Source: Ariolimax columbianus (taxonomy: Eukaryota; Mollusca; Gastropoda; Stylommatophora; Arionidae). From it: DNA of 64,000 nucleotides. The stretch is from NCBI GenBank assembly GCA_036924085.1, contig JAVGWX010000007.1, forward strand, positions 30,605,953 through 30,669,952, written 5' to 3'. This document shows positions 55,691-64,000 of the stretch, one piece after another. The position numbers were made by a program, and so were the translations under genes. The notes under the pieces were generated by a model. That model searched no databases. It saw only the letters and a program-made list of their open reading frames with translations, and was not told the origin of the DNA. Numbering within the stretch: position 1 is the first letter of the stretch; the number at the start of each line of letters is the position of its first letter.

Positions 55691-56219
55691 TGTCTCTCTT
55701 TCCTCCCACTCATAACTAATCTTCCTTTCCTCCACTTCTTCTCCCTCCGTTCCTATCACTCTCAATACGTATCGGTGGGTTATCCCGTCTCTCTAAAACA
55801 CACGTCCAATTCAAATGTCAGAAATCATAGTGGGTGAGCCCAGCCATTGATCTATTTACACAACCGATATTTCCGTACGCGAACCATCCTGCAAACAGTG
55901 GCTTGTGTTTGATATTGGAAAGAGTTTGTGGCATTGGTCTCTCCCACGCCTGCCACGCTGTCTTCGGCAACGCTGCAAGCCGAGAACTGGTAGAGGAGAC
56001 AGTAACGCAGGGCAGGTGGAAACCATCCCGCTTTTTTGCTCCCCCCTCCCCCTTTCCGTCTCACACACACACACACACACACACATATTTACACGTCATG
56101 CAACCTCACATAAACACCCTTAACCACGCCTCTGCATAGACTCTCTGAGAATGTACATGCACGTTAGTATTCAAAAGAAATGCTTTTTGCCCCGTTATCG
56201 TTTGCTCTCAAACATTTGC
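55691..56219. other. Unassigned, with a short (CA)n
   Basis: (CA)n at 56,063-56,084; otherwise nothing that I can name. Confidence 0.5.
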
Positions 56220-56433
56220 GTCTATCGCCTTCATTGTATTAATAGACCAGAATGAAACCGACTTGCAGGAAATGATAGACAATGTAGTTCAGCGAAGTGA
56301 AAACAAAAGCCTCTGCTTCGATAAACAGGAATCGGAAGTAATGGTAGGGACGAAAAAACCAACCTCCCCAAATGCTGCGTCAAATAGAAGGGAACCGAAT
56401 TGAGGGAAATTAACACTTTTAAATACCTGGGCA

Positions 56434-56677
56434 TTCAACAAATTGAAGATAGGGTGTACCGACGAATGCCCGTGCGGTACTGGTAAAATGACCACTGAAC
56501 ATCTGCTGCAGAACTGCCCGACATACGAGGATCAGAGAGAGCAGATGTGGCCATTGCCAGTGGAACTGCAAGACAAGCTCTATGGTAGTGGCGAGAGTCT
56601 CAGGATGACCGCCGCTTTTTTCGAGAAAATAATGGTTACTGTCTGACTGTGTACGCAGAAGAAGAAGAAGAAGAAAT
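56434..56677 (+). mobile_element. LINE-E, very short young insertion with 14-bp TSD
   Basis: TSD AAATACCTGGGCAT at about 56,420-56,433 and 56,677-56,690. The insert holds only the last 67 codons (CPCGTGKMTTEHLLQNC, PTYEDQREQMWP, EKIMVTV) plus a (GAA)n tail. It is nearly identical to 42,292-42,480 on the minus strand. Confidence 0.93.
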
Positions 56678-56947
56678 ACCTGGGCATATACATAACATCA
56701 GATGTATGATGCAATTACGAAATAAAATGTAGAATAGCCCAAGCAAATTCGGTCTTCCAGACGATAACGGGAATATTATGCAACAAAACCTTGTCTCTGA
56801 AACTGAGAAAGAGAGTCCTTGATGGCTACGTGGAACAAGTACTGACGCATGACAGTGAATCATGGACAATTAGCAAGCAAGTGCTTATATCTTTGGAAGC
56901 AACAGAGATGTGGATTTACAGAAGAATGCAGCGGATCCCATGGACTG

Positions 56948-57856
56948 CAAAGAGGACTAATGATACAGTACTTGAGGAGGCATAAACACAAAGAGGACTA
57001 ATGATACAGTACTTGAGGAGGCATAAACACAAAGAGGACTAATGATACAGTACTTGAGGAAGCATAAACACAAAGAGGACTAATGATACAGTACTTGAGG
57101 AAGCATAAACACAAAGAGGACTAATGATACAGTACTTGAGGAAGCATAAACACAAAGAGGACTAATGATACAGTACTTGAGGAAGCAACAAACACAAAGA
57201 GGACTAATGATACAGTACTTGAGGAAGCATAAACACAAAGAGGACTAATGATACAGTACTTGAAGAAGCATAAACACAAAGAGGACTAATGATACAGTAC
57301 TTGAGGAAGCATAAACACAAAGAGGACTAATGATACAGTACTTGAGGAAGCATAAACACAAAGAGGACTAATGATACAGTACTTGAGGAAGCATAAACAC
57401 AAAGAGGACTAATGATACAGTACTTGAGGAAGCATAAACACAAAGAGGACTAATGATACAGTACTTGAGGAAGCATAAACACAAAGAGGACTAATGATAC
57501 AGTACTTGAGGAAGCATAAACACAAAGAGGACTAATGATACAGTACTTGAGAAAGCATAAACACAAAGAGGACTAATGATACAGTACTTGAGGAAGCATA
57601 AACACAAAGAGGACTAATGATACAGTACTTGAGGAAGCATAAACACAAAGAGAACTAATGATACAGTACTTGAGGAAGCATAAACACAAAGAGGACTAAT
57701 GATACAGTACTTGAGGAAGCATAAACACAAAGAGGACTAATGATACAGTACTTGAGGAAGCATAAACACAAAGAGGACTAATGATACAGTACTTGAGGAA
57801 GCATAAACACAAAGAGGACTAATGATACAGTACTTGAGGAAGCATAAACACAAAGA
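56948..57856. repeat. 41-bp array inside LINE-A, 22 copies
   Basis: Unit GAGGACTAATGATACAGTAC + TTGAGGAAGCATAAACACAAA. The span 56,948 to 57,851 is 903 bp, i.e. 21 units of 41 plus one of 42 (near 57,185). CAAAGA at both ends of the original segment (TGCAAAGAGG and ACAAAGACAAC) supplied the microhomology. Confidence 0.96.
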
Positions 57857-57983
57857 CAACTTATTGCAAGGATCAGAACAAAGCAGTCATCCTCTTTTGG
57901 GCATGTTATTAGAAGAGGAGGCTTGGAGCACGTCGTGACAACGAGAAGGATAGCAGGAAAGAGAGATAGAAGTAGAGCCGAGA

Positions 57984-58482
57984 GAGAATATGCTGAACAG
58001 CCTGAGAGAGAATGTGCTGAACAGCCTGAGAGAGAATGTGCTGAACAGCCTGAGAGAGAATATGCTGAACAGCCTGAGAGAGAATATGCTGAACAGCCTG
58101 AGAGAGAATATGCTGAATAGCCTGAGAGAGAATGTGCTGAACAGCCTGAGAGAGAATGTGCTGAACAGCCTGAGAGAGAATATGCTGAACAGCCTGAGAG
58201 AGAATATGCTGAACAGCCTGAGAGAGAATGTGCTGAACAGCCTGAGAGAGAATGTGCTGAACAGCCTGAGAGAGAATATGCTGAACAGCCTGAGAGAGAA
58301 TGTGCTGAACAGCCTGAGAGAGAATGTGCTGAACAGCCTGAGAGAGAATGTGCTGAACAGCCTGAGAGAGAATATGCTGAACAGCCTGAGAGAGAATGTG
58401 CTGAACAGCCTGAGAGAGAATATGCTGAACAGCCTGAGAGAGAATATGCTGAACAGCCTGAGAGAGAATATGCTGAACAGCC
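57984..58482. repeat. 24-bp array inside LINE-A, 21 copies
   Basis: ATGCTGAACAGCCTGAGAGA + GAAT at exact 24-bp intervals from 57,990 to 58,470, with TATGC/TGTGC variants. It is in frame with the LINE (MLNSLREN per unit) and open in other frames on both strands, so the 200-250-codon repetitive frames here are not genes. GAGAGA flanks each unit. Confidence 0.96.
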
Positions 58483-58592
58483 TGAGGGAAGGGCATGGGC
58501 GACAACGAACAACAGAGTTGGTAAACAACACACGTGATAGAAAAGGATGGAGGTTGATGACCGTCAACGCCAGCCGGCAGGGCACATGATGA

Positions 58593-58860
58593 TGATGATC
58601 ATCATCATCATTCTTCTTAACATGATACTCCGTCTCCGACTTCTCTAGTCGCCATACATTTTATCCCATAATTTGTTTGTGAATGTCCGTATTGTCACTC
58701 TTCCCCTGGTGTAGCCAACAAACCAGAAGAACATATTATACAGTTTGCTGTCTGTCCCCTTCTGGACGCATGTATGTGTTTATAATTGTTAATTTGTGGA
58801 GAAAAATAATTATAAATTTAGTTTTTTGTTAACGTTTTCAATGAAAAATCATATCAAAGA
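58593..58860. other. Unassigned, with an inverted (GAT)n/(ATC)n
   Basis: GATGATGATGATCATCATCATC at 58,588-58,610 is palindromic. The remainder is AT-rich and unassigned. Confidence 0.6.
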
Positions 58861-59255
58861 AGAAAATAGAGCCGTTCGAGTCAAAATGTTATAGAAAGAC
58901 TCTCAAAATATTATGTACTGAAAATAAAAAGGCATACAGAAATTCGACAAGAGTTGGGGAGAACTGCTTCATACACTTCATCATGAACAGATATCAATTG
59001 AAATACTTGGGCAACATAAAAAGACGCCGCGGTGCATAGATAACGGTAATGGAATGTATGGTGTCGGACATGAGAGACAGAGGCAGACCAAGAAGGCGAT
59101 GGCACCAAGATATCAAGGAATGCTTGGTTATGACTCTGGAGAAGAATGGAGAATTGGCAAAAGATCGAGTTTCTTTCTGTTATGGGAGCTACGTTCTGCA
59201 AAGGGCATGCTATATGATAAGTCTGCAATGGTCTGTTCGTAGTCTGAACATTTAA
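58861..59255 (+). mobile_element. LINE-B 3' fragment
   Basis: Plus-strand, multi-frame: FESKCYRKTLKILC-like start, an INRYQLKYLGNIKRRR segment, MVSDMRDRGRPRRRWHQDIK, then KDRVSFCYGSYVLQRACYMI at the end. It lacks most upstream RT. Confidence 0.8.
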
Positions 59256-59299
59256 CTTGATCTCTATGAGTAGTGTGCTTTGTGTTATCAGATTGTGGC

Positions 59300-59975
59300 G
59301 TGTTCTCTGTGCGGCATCGGTGTTCTCTGTGCGGCATCGGTGTTCTCTGTGCGGCATCTGTGTTCTCTGTGCGGCATCTGTGTTCTCTGTGCGGCATCGG
59401 TGTTCTCTGTGCGGCATCTGTGTTCTCTGTACGGGATCTGTGTTCTTTGTGCGGCATCGGTGTTCTCTGTGCGGCATCGGTGTTCTCTGTGCGGCATCGG
59501 TGTTCTCTGTGCGGCATCTGTGTTCTCTGTGCGGCATCGGTGTTTTCTGTGCGGCATCAGTGTTCTCTGTGCGGCATCGGTGTTTTCTGTGCGGCATCTG
59601 TGATCTCTGTGGCAAATCAGTGTTCTCTGTGCAACATTCGGTGTTCTCTGTACAACATTCGGTGTTCTCTGCCATATCAATGATCTCTGTGCCACATTCG
59701 GTGTTTTCTGTGCCACATCGGTGTTCTCTGTGCCACATCAGTGTTCTCTGTGCCACATCAGTGTTCTCTGTGCCACATCGGTGTTCTCTGTGCCACATCA
59801 GTGTTCTCTGTGCCACATCAGTGTTCTCTGTGCCACATCAGTGTTATCTGTGCGGCAACGGTGTTCTCTGTGCCGCATCAGTGTTCTCTGTGCCACATAA
59901 GTGTTCTCTGTGCCATATCGGTATTCTCTGTACCACATCGGTGTTCTCTGTGCCACATCGATCTTCCCTGTGCTA
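59300..59975. repeat. 20-bp minisatellite, about 33 copies
   Basis: Unit TGTTCTCTGTGCGGCATCGG in the first half and TGTTCTCTGTGCCACATCAG in the second. The subfamilies meet near 59,640-59,700. Three units make 60 bp, so all frames without a stop stay open on both strands (up to about 300 codons); none is a gene. Confidence 0.96.
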
Positions 59976-60589
59976 TTTGTCATCGAAGTGAATTTGCATG
60001 GTTTGCATTTCTTCATAACTATTCCTGTTCTCAATTTGGACCTTGCTTCCTAACTATTTAGCTGTTGTGTCTACCTACTCATGTACATGTATCTATGGAG
60101 CAAAGCAAGGAGAAACAAGATCAGAAACGATGACACCAGGAGACAAGTGGGAACAACACCATGTTAGACTACATAAAAAATAGCAACTAAAATTATTTAA
60201 CCACGGAACAAAGCTATCAATACACATCAACATCCCAACAACCAATGCTATTTAGATATAAGGGATTCAAGACCACGAAAAAAGTGACTTTCGGAAATAT
60301 CTGAGTCGGTGAATGTCACCGTAAATGAGAAACACAGTAGGTCTCGTTCTAGAGATCTTTTTATAATGATAACCTAACACTGAAAGGCAAAACAGGACAA
60401 ACGAAAAGAAGAAGAGGCAAAAAGCTAAAATACTTCATCCAAAATAGTCAACACGTGACTATTGATTTAGACACCTGTGGATTGCTCTCAGTGCAGTGAT
60501 GTTCGTTTGGTTTGCTTCTGCATAATATCAATGTGCAAACATCAGTTTCATTTTCCCGACTAATAATTGATTTCAAAACTTTACAATCT
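59976..60589. other. Unassigned sequence
   Basis: No recognised element; short open frames only. Confidence 0.4.
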
Positions 60590-61060
60590 CTGATTGTCCG
60601 TACATCGATCACAGTGTTATCCACAAAGAGGCGGCTTTGATCGATTTCGGAATGCTGTTTCAAAAACAGATCTATTCCTACAATGGGTGCCGGCCCACTG
60701 TGGGATCCTTGGAAACGACGGCACAGATGAGCTCATAAAGGCCGAAAGTGGCGGCACTCAGACTCGTCATCCACAGAGGTACAAAGAAGCAAAGACACGT
60801 ATCCAACAATGACAGCATAGACACACTTACCAGAGATCGGTAGACAAAGATCTTCAGCCTCAGAACGGAACATTGTAGACTCATTGAGGGGCACCCAAGC
60901 AAACACTAGAACATATCCTGCAGGACTTCCTTACCAATACAGACTAAAGGGAGGCAGCCGAGCCCAGGGGAGCGACCATGCTCAAAAAGGGAGGTACCAA
61001 CGAAGACCGAAAACGCACAGTCTCCTTCGTAATCCTCACCAGGCTAGAAGCATAGCATCA
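60590..61060 (+). mobile_element. LINE-E copy (RNase H end to 3' terminus)
   Basis: Frame at 60,594-60,812 holds LFLQWVPAHCGILGNDGTDE, the RNase H C-terminal block with the conserved His, then SGGTQTRHPQRYKEAKTR. Later frames give GAPKQTLEHILQD, REAAEPRGATMLKKGG and RKRTVSFVILTRLEA. Several stops and frameshifts. The terminus CTAGAAGCATAGCATCAG leads straight into the 39-bp array. Confidence 0.82.
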
Positions 61061-61850
61061 GTTGATCGTGAACTTCACCGGTCTAGAAGCATAACATCAG
61101 TTGATCGTGAATCTGACCCTGCTAGAAGCATAGCATCAGTTGATCGTGAACCTCACCGGGCTAGAAGCATAGCATCAGTTGATCGTGAACATCACCGGGC
61201 TAGAAGCATAGCATCAGTTGATCATGAACCTCATCGGGCTAGAAGCATAGCATCAGTTGATCATGAACCTCACTGGGCTAGAAGCATAACATCAGTTGAT
61301 CGTGAACCTCACAAGACTAGAACCATAGCATCAGTTGATCATTAACATCACCGGGCTAGAAGCATAACATCAGTTGATCGGGAACCTCACAAGACTAGAA
61401 GCATAGCATCAGTTGAACGTGAACCTCATCGGACTAGAAGCATAGCATCAGTTGATCGTGAACATCACCGGGCTAGAAGCATAGCATCAGTTGATCGTGA
61501 ACCTCACCGGGCTAGAAGCATAGCATCAGTTGATCGTGAACCTCACCGGGCTAGAAGCATAGCATCAGTTGATCGTGAACCTCACAAGACTAGAAGCATA
61601 GCATCATTTGATCGTGAGCATCACCGGGCTAGAAGCATAGCATCAGTTGATCGTGAGCATCACCGGGCTAGAAGCATAGCATCAGTTGATCGTGAACCTC
61701 ACAAGACTAGAAGCATAGCATCAGTTGATCGTGAGCATCACCGGGCTAGAAGCATAGCATCAGTTGATCGTGAGCATCACCGGGCTAGAAGCATAGCATC
61801 AGTTGATCGTGAACCTCACCGGGCTAGAAGCATAGCATCAGTTACTACGG
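61032..61850. repeat. 39-bp array of the LINE-E 3' terminus, 21 copies
   Basis: CTAGAAGCATAGCATCAGTT + GATCGTGAACCTCACCGGG, starts exactly 39 bp apart from 61,044 to 61,824. The same sequence is single at the LINE-E 3' end at 37,690-37,735. Because 39 is divisible by three, an ARSIASVDREPHR peptide repeat stays open for about 150 codons; artefact. Confidence 0.96.
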
Positions 61851-61984
61851 CATTCCAACATTCCAATTTAGACAAATGACCAATCGTATATTAATTCCAG
61901 GTCCATGTTATTGATGACAGACGTGGAACCTGTCCAATACACAAGAACAAAAGAGATCTTTCCTAAAATGTTATGTTTTCGATC

Positions 61985-62645
61985 ATTGCCGTTAATAGAG
62001 ACACTATCATGTAACATGTTCTTCGAAGAACGTCGTCTTCTCTCCACAACACCCGTGTAAGATTCTCGATCTTTAGCCAGTACTTCAGCCACCATCACCT
62101 TCAGAACATCATTGATAGCGTATCTATCTTCTCTCGGTCTGTCACTTCTTTGTTGTCTAGGCACCACACCATCCAGTATAATTATTTCCCCCAGACTATT
62201 GTGGTGTTTAATGTTGGCAAAGTATTTTAGTTTCCTAGACGTAAATCCGTTTACCAGACATTATTGATATATACCCAGCTCTTGTATGGCGTCTGTGGTT
62301 TTATTTGTCGTCTAAGTAACTTTTCTGTAGCATTGTACCTGGAAGGATTTCATTATTTAAAATTTAGTCTGTGTGAATGTTAATGATTCCCATCGGTAGG
62401 ATGTTGTAGGGTGTCTGTGGATTTATTTGTCGTCTAGTAACTTTTCTGTAGCATTGTACCTCGAACAATTTAATTTTAAAAAAATTTAGTATGTGTGAAT
62501 GTTAATATTTCCCATCCGTACGATGCTACAGGAAAGATGACTGTCATCATAATTGTTGTATTTGTTGTTTTGTTCGAGTTCTGCCATTCATTTCTCATTG
62601 TATTTAACATCTGCATTGCCATGGCGTTGAAGAAACTGAATTATG
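61985..62645 (-). mobile_element. LINE-B copy with an internal ~117-bp tandem duplication
   Basis: Minus-strand pieces: a MQMLNTMRNEWQNSNK segment near 62,640-62,590, FQVQCYRKVT, LKYFANIKHHNSL, VVPRQQRSDRPREDRY, then AKDRESYTGVVERRR and a KNMLHD end. The segment 62,291-62,405 is repeated at 62,408-62,530 (shared TTATTTGTCGTCTA and ACTTTTCTGTAGCATTGTAC). Confidence 0.75.
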
Positions 62646-63560
62646 TTTTATGAAATCCGAAATGGCATGTACAGACAAACAGAGAACGAAGACCTTTGAT
62701 CATGAGACGAGAATGCAGTCTAGCCTATATCAACAAACATTATAACTTCAGAGTAAGCGGAAAACCAAGATATAGAGGGACTGATAGTGTTACAGAAACA
62801 CTACAGGGGCATGAATTGGAAATATCAACAGGCGCACAGGCGATACACGAAAGACGAGTGTACATCCTTAGATAATGTGACTTCGTAAGTGGACAGATGA
62901 GATGAAGAAACCACGCCCCCACATGTATTTATGTGTAATTCTTCGTCTTCTCATGCGTCTTCTTCAGCGAAGCCACACACACACAGAAATAGAGAGTGAG
63001 AGAGAGAGAGAGTTGAAGATATAGAGTCTTGAGCAAGAGAAAAATTCCTTCCAAAAAAATTAGAATCAACATACATTCTGCTGCTATTAGATGCAACATA
63101 TTTATTCATGAACTGCAACGAGAATAAAAATGGAGGACAAACAGTCGGTAACAACGAAGTGCGATGCTTTTTATCCTGATCAATGAAAGCCACATGCTGC
63201 AGGAAGAGAAACCATACAAAGAAAAATGTGGGACATTATGGCGAGAAGAGAGTCTTGCAGTGCTGTGTATAAATGGTAGTGCTTTATGGAGGTGAATTTT
63301 GAACAATGAACAAACAATACATTTGCAACAACTAAAATGTGGTTCTTCGTCAAAATGCGCAATCAGCGAGATTAATTGGACAGGTTTTCAAAGTCAAGAC
63401 GATAGTCAAGAGAGAAGAATGTCTTAACATTTGCGATAGAATGGCAAGATTATCATAGTCGTCATATCCCGAAATAGGGAATGCAAAGAGCGGTGCAACT
63501 GTAGAGATAGATCGAAATTGACAAGCTGATAGAAGATAACAAGCAGAACAATGATACCAT
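62646..63560. other. Unassigned, possible very old LINE frame at the right
   Basis: Near 63,270-63,420 a plus-strand reading gives VLYGGEF and TMNKQYIC, resembling the LYG.E.WTMNKQ block of LINE RTs, then loses the frame. Weak. (GA)n at 62,993-63,012. Confidence 0.35.
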
Positions 63561-63589
63561 TATATATATATATATCGGTGAATCAGTGC

Positions 63590-63850
63590 TACTCGGCAAC
63601 TATTCTTGTTCTGGCTTCCCTGCTAGAATGAGAGGCCAGGTCGTCATTGAACAAGGGCTCCGCATACATGACAACAACCGCCAATGCGCGAATGGAGATG
63701 GAAGCAGTTACTGCAGCTCTGAGATGGCTATGTGAAACCTCTTTAACAGGGACAGTCATCGTGTCAGATTATCAATCCTTAAATTGGAAGGTACAGAAGG
63801 TCTGGCTAAAACATGACTGGGTGATTTTCTGTAGCGGCATCAAACCTGCA
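63590..63850 (+). mobile_element. LINE RNase H domain relic
   Basis: Frame 63,647-63,853: AYMTTTANARMEMEAVTAAL (the MEMEAV Glu is the second RNase H catalytic position), RWLCETSLTGTVIVSDYQSL (VIVSD gives the third position, an Asp), then decayed sequence ending at a stop. The first Asp strand upstream is frameshifted (a GNYSCSGFPARMRGQ-like remainder). I/jockey-type RNase H; family within this window unclear. Confidence 0.72.
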
Positions 63851-64000
63851 TAGGCTGGCGTGGATCTACTTTAAAAATCATTCTAGGGTTGGGAGCAACT
63901 ACAGAGCTGACAGCCTGTTGTCACGCTCACTAATATACACGTTAGTTAGTTAGTTATTTAGTTTTCTTTTCACTTGTGCCGTTTAGCGTCGTGGGGAGCT

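Larger units (their letters stand above)
56220..58592 (+). mobile_element. LINE-A copy carrying one nested LINE and two tandem arrays
   Basis: Plus-strand RT C-terminal relic. A first segment (QNETDLQEMIDNVVQRSENK) leads to FKYLGI, interrupted by LINE-E at 56,434. The frame then resumes through NKTLSLKLRKRVLDGYVEQV, SESWTISKQV, MQRIPWTAKRTNDTVLEEA. A 41-bp array (56,948-57,856) interrupts here. Coding resumes RQLIARIRTKQSSSFGHVIR, RGGLEHVVTTRRIAGKRDRS. A 24-bp array (57,984-58,482) interrupts again, and the end reads ELVNNTRDRKGWRLMTVNAS to a stop near 58,588. The 3' tail is (ATG)n. Compare the array-free LINE-A copy at 3,480-4,330. Confidence 0.88.

Noticed and set aside
57778..58589. Repetitive open frames of 200-250 codons on both strands, resembling a repeat protein
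   Set aside because: They are created by the 24-bp array; 24 is a multiple of three, so frames without a stop in one unit stay open. The real context is a decayed LINE-A ORF.
58911..59991. Open frames of up to 301 codons (HRCRTENTDAAQRT-like and SVFSVRHRCSLCG-like), cysteine-rich on one strand
   Set aside because: Product of a 20-bp array whose three units equal 60 bp; several frames are open at once on both strands, with no start context or conserved domain.

Overview
This window looks like repeat-dominated, mostly intergenic DNA from an animal nuclear genome. I see no gene that is clearly complete and functional. Nearly all recognisable protein-coding signal is decayed reverse transcriptase (RT), RNase H or transposase. 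The LINE types, the several tRNA-headed SINEs and the abundance of minisatellites suggest an invertebrate, probably a mollusc. The RNase H/zinc-knuckle LINE tails resemble those familiar from heterobranch sea slugs, but that placement is inference.

Provisional labels used here. LINE-A (3.5-4.3 and 56.2-58.6 kb) and LINE-B (about nine copies) are RT C-terminal fragments. LINE-C, -D, -F and -G are further RT fragments. LINE-E is an RNase H/zinc-knuckle family, usually with a GAA-rich 3' tail. LINE-H (42.0-44.14 kb) is CR1/L2-like. SINE-1 to SINE-5 have tRNA-like heads. Retroposon R is a ~355 bp unclassified element with clear target-site duplications (TSDs). Repeats D and F are dispersed. Two mariner relics are present.

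Layout. 0-5 kb: LINE-B, SINE-4, a 40-bp array, LINE-A split by SINE-1, and retroposon R. 5.2-10.3 kb: a long 31-bp minisatellite with GTA and 14-bp arrays, a LINE-E insertion and SINE-3. 10.3-13 kb: LINE-E relic, and LINE-G inside a degenerate array. 13-21.4 kb: repeat D, LINE-B copies, a duplicated segment whose second copy is split by retroposon R, a 449-bp mariner derivative, and LINE-E. 22-28.4 kb: AT-rich, with a 48-bp array, LINE-B/C relics and a ~2.5 kb, 38-bp satellite that has higher-order structure. 28.9-29.4 kb: head-to-head SINE-1 pair. 30-33.9 kb: repeat D, a GGGATAACAACAA array, SINE-4, SINE-2 copies and one candidate exon. 35-40.5 kb: LINE-C, R, D, LINE-E, microsatellites and a mariner relic. 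41-44.5 kb: SINE-2 with an amplified head, then LINE-H carrying a truncated LINE-E and a probable solo LTR. 46.2-48.7 kb: repeat D with a 37-bp array, and LINE-E with 40-bp and 83-bp arrays. 50-56 kb: repeats D and F, LINE-E/D/F fragments and further arrays. 56.2-62.6 kb: LINE-A with two internal arrays, LINE-B plus a 20-bp array, LINE-E ending in a 39-bp array, and LINE-B. 63.6 kb: an RNase H relic.

The unifying observation is that many tandem arrays here are visibly born inside transposon bodies. The unit matches a segment of the host element, and at several loci short direct repeats bound the original single copy. No multi-gene system, operon, CRISPR or defence locus is visible. The long open frames in repeat arrays are explained by unit periodicity.
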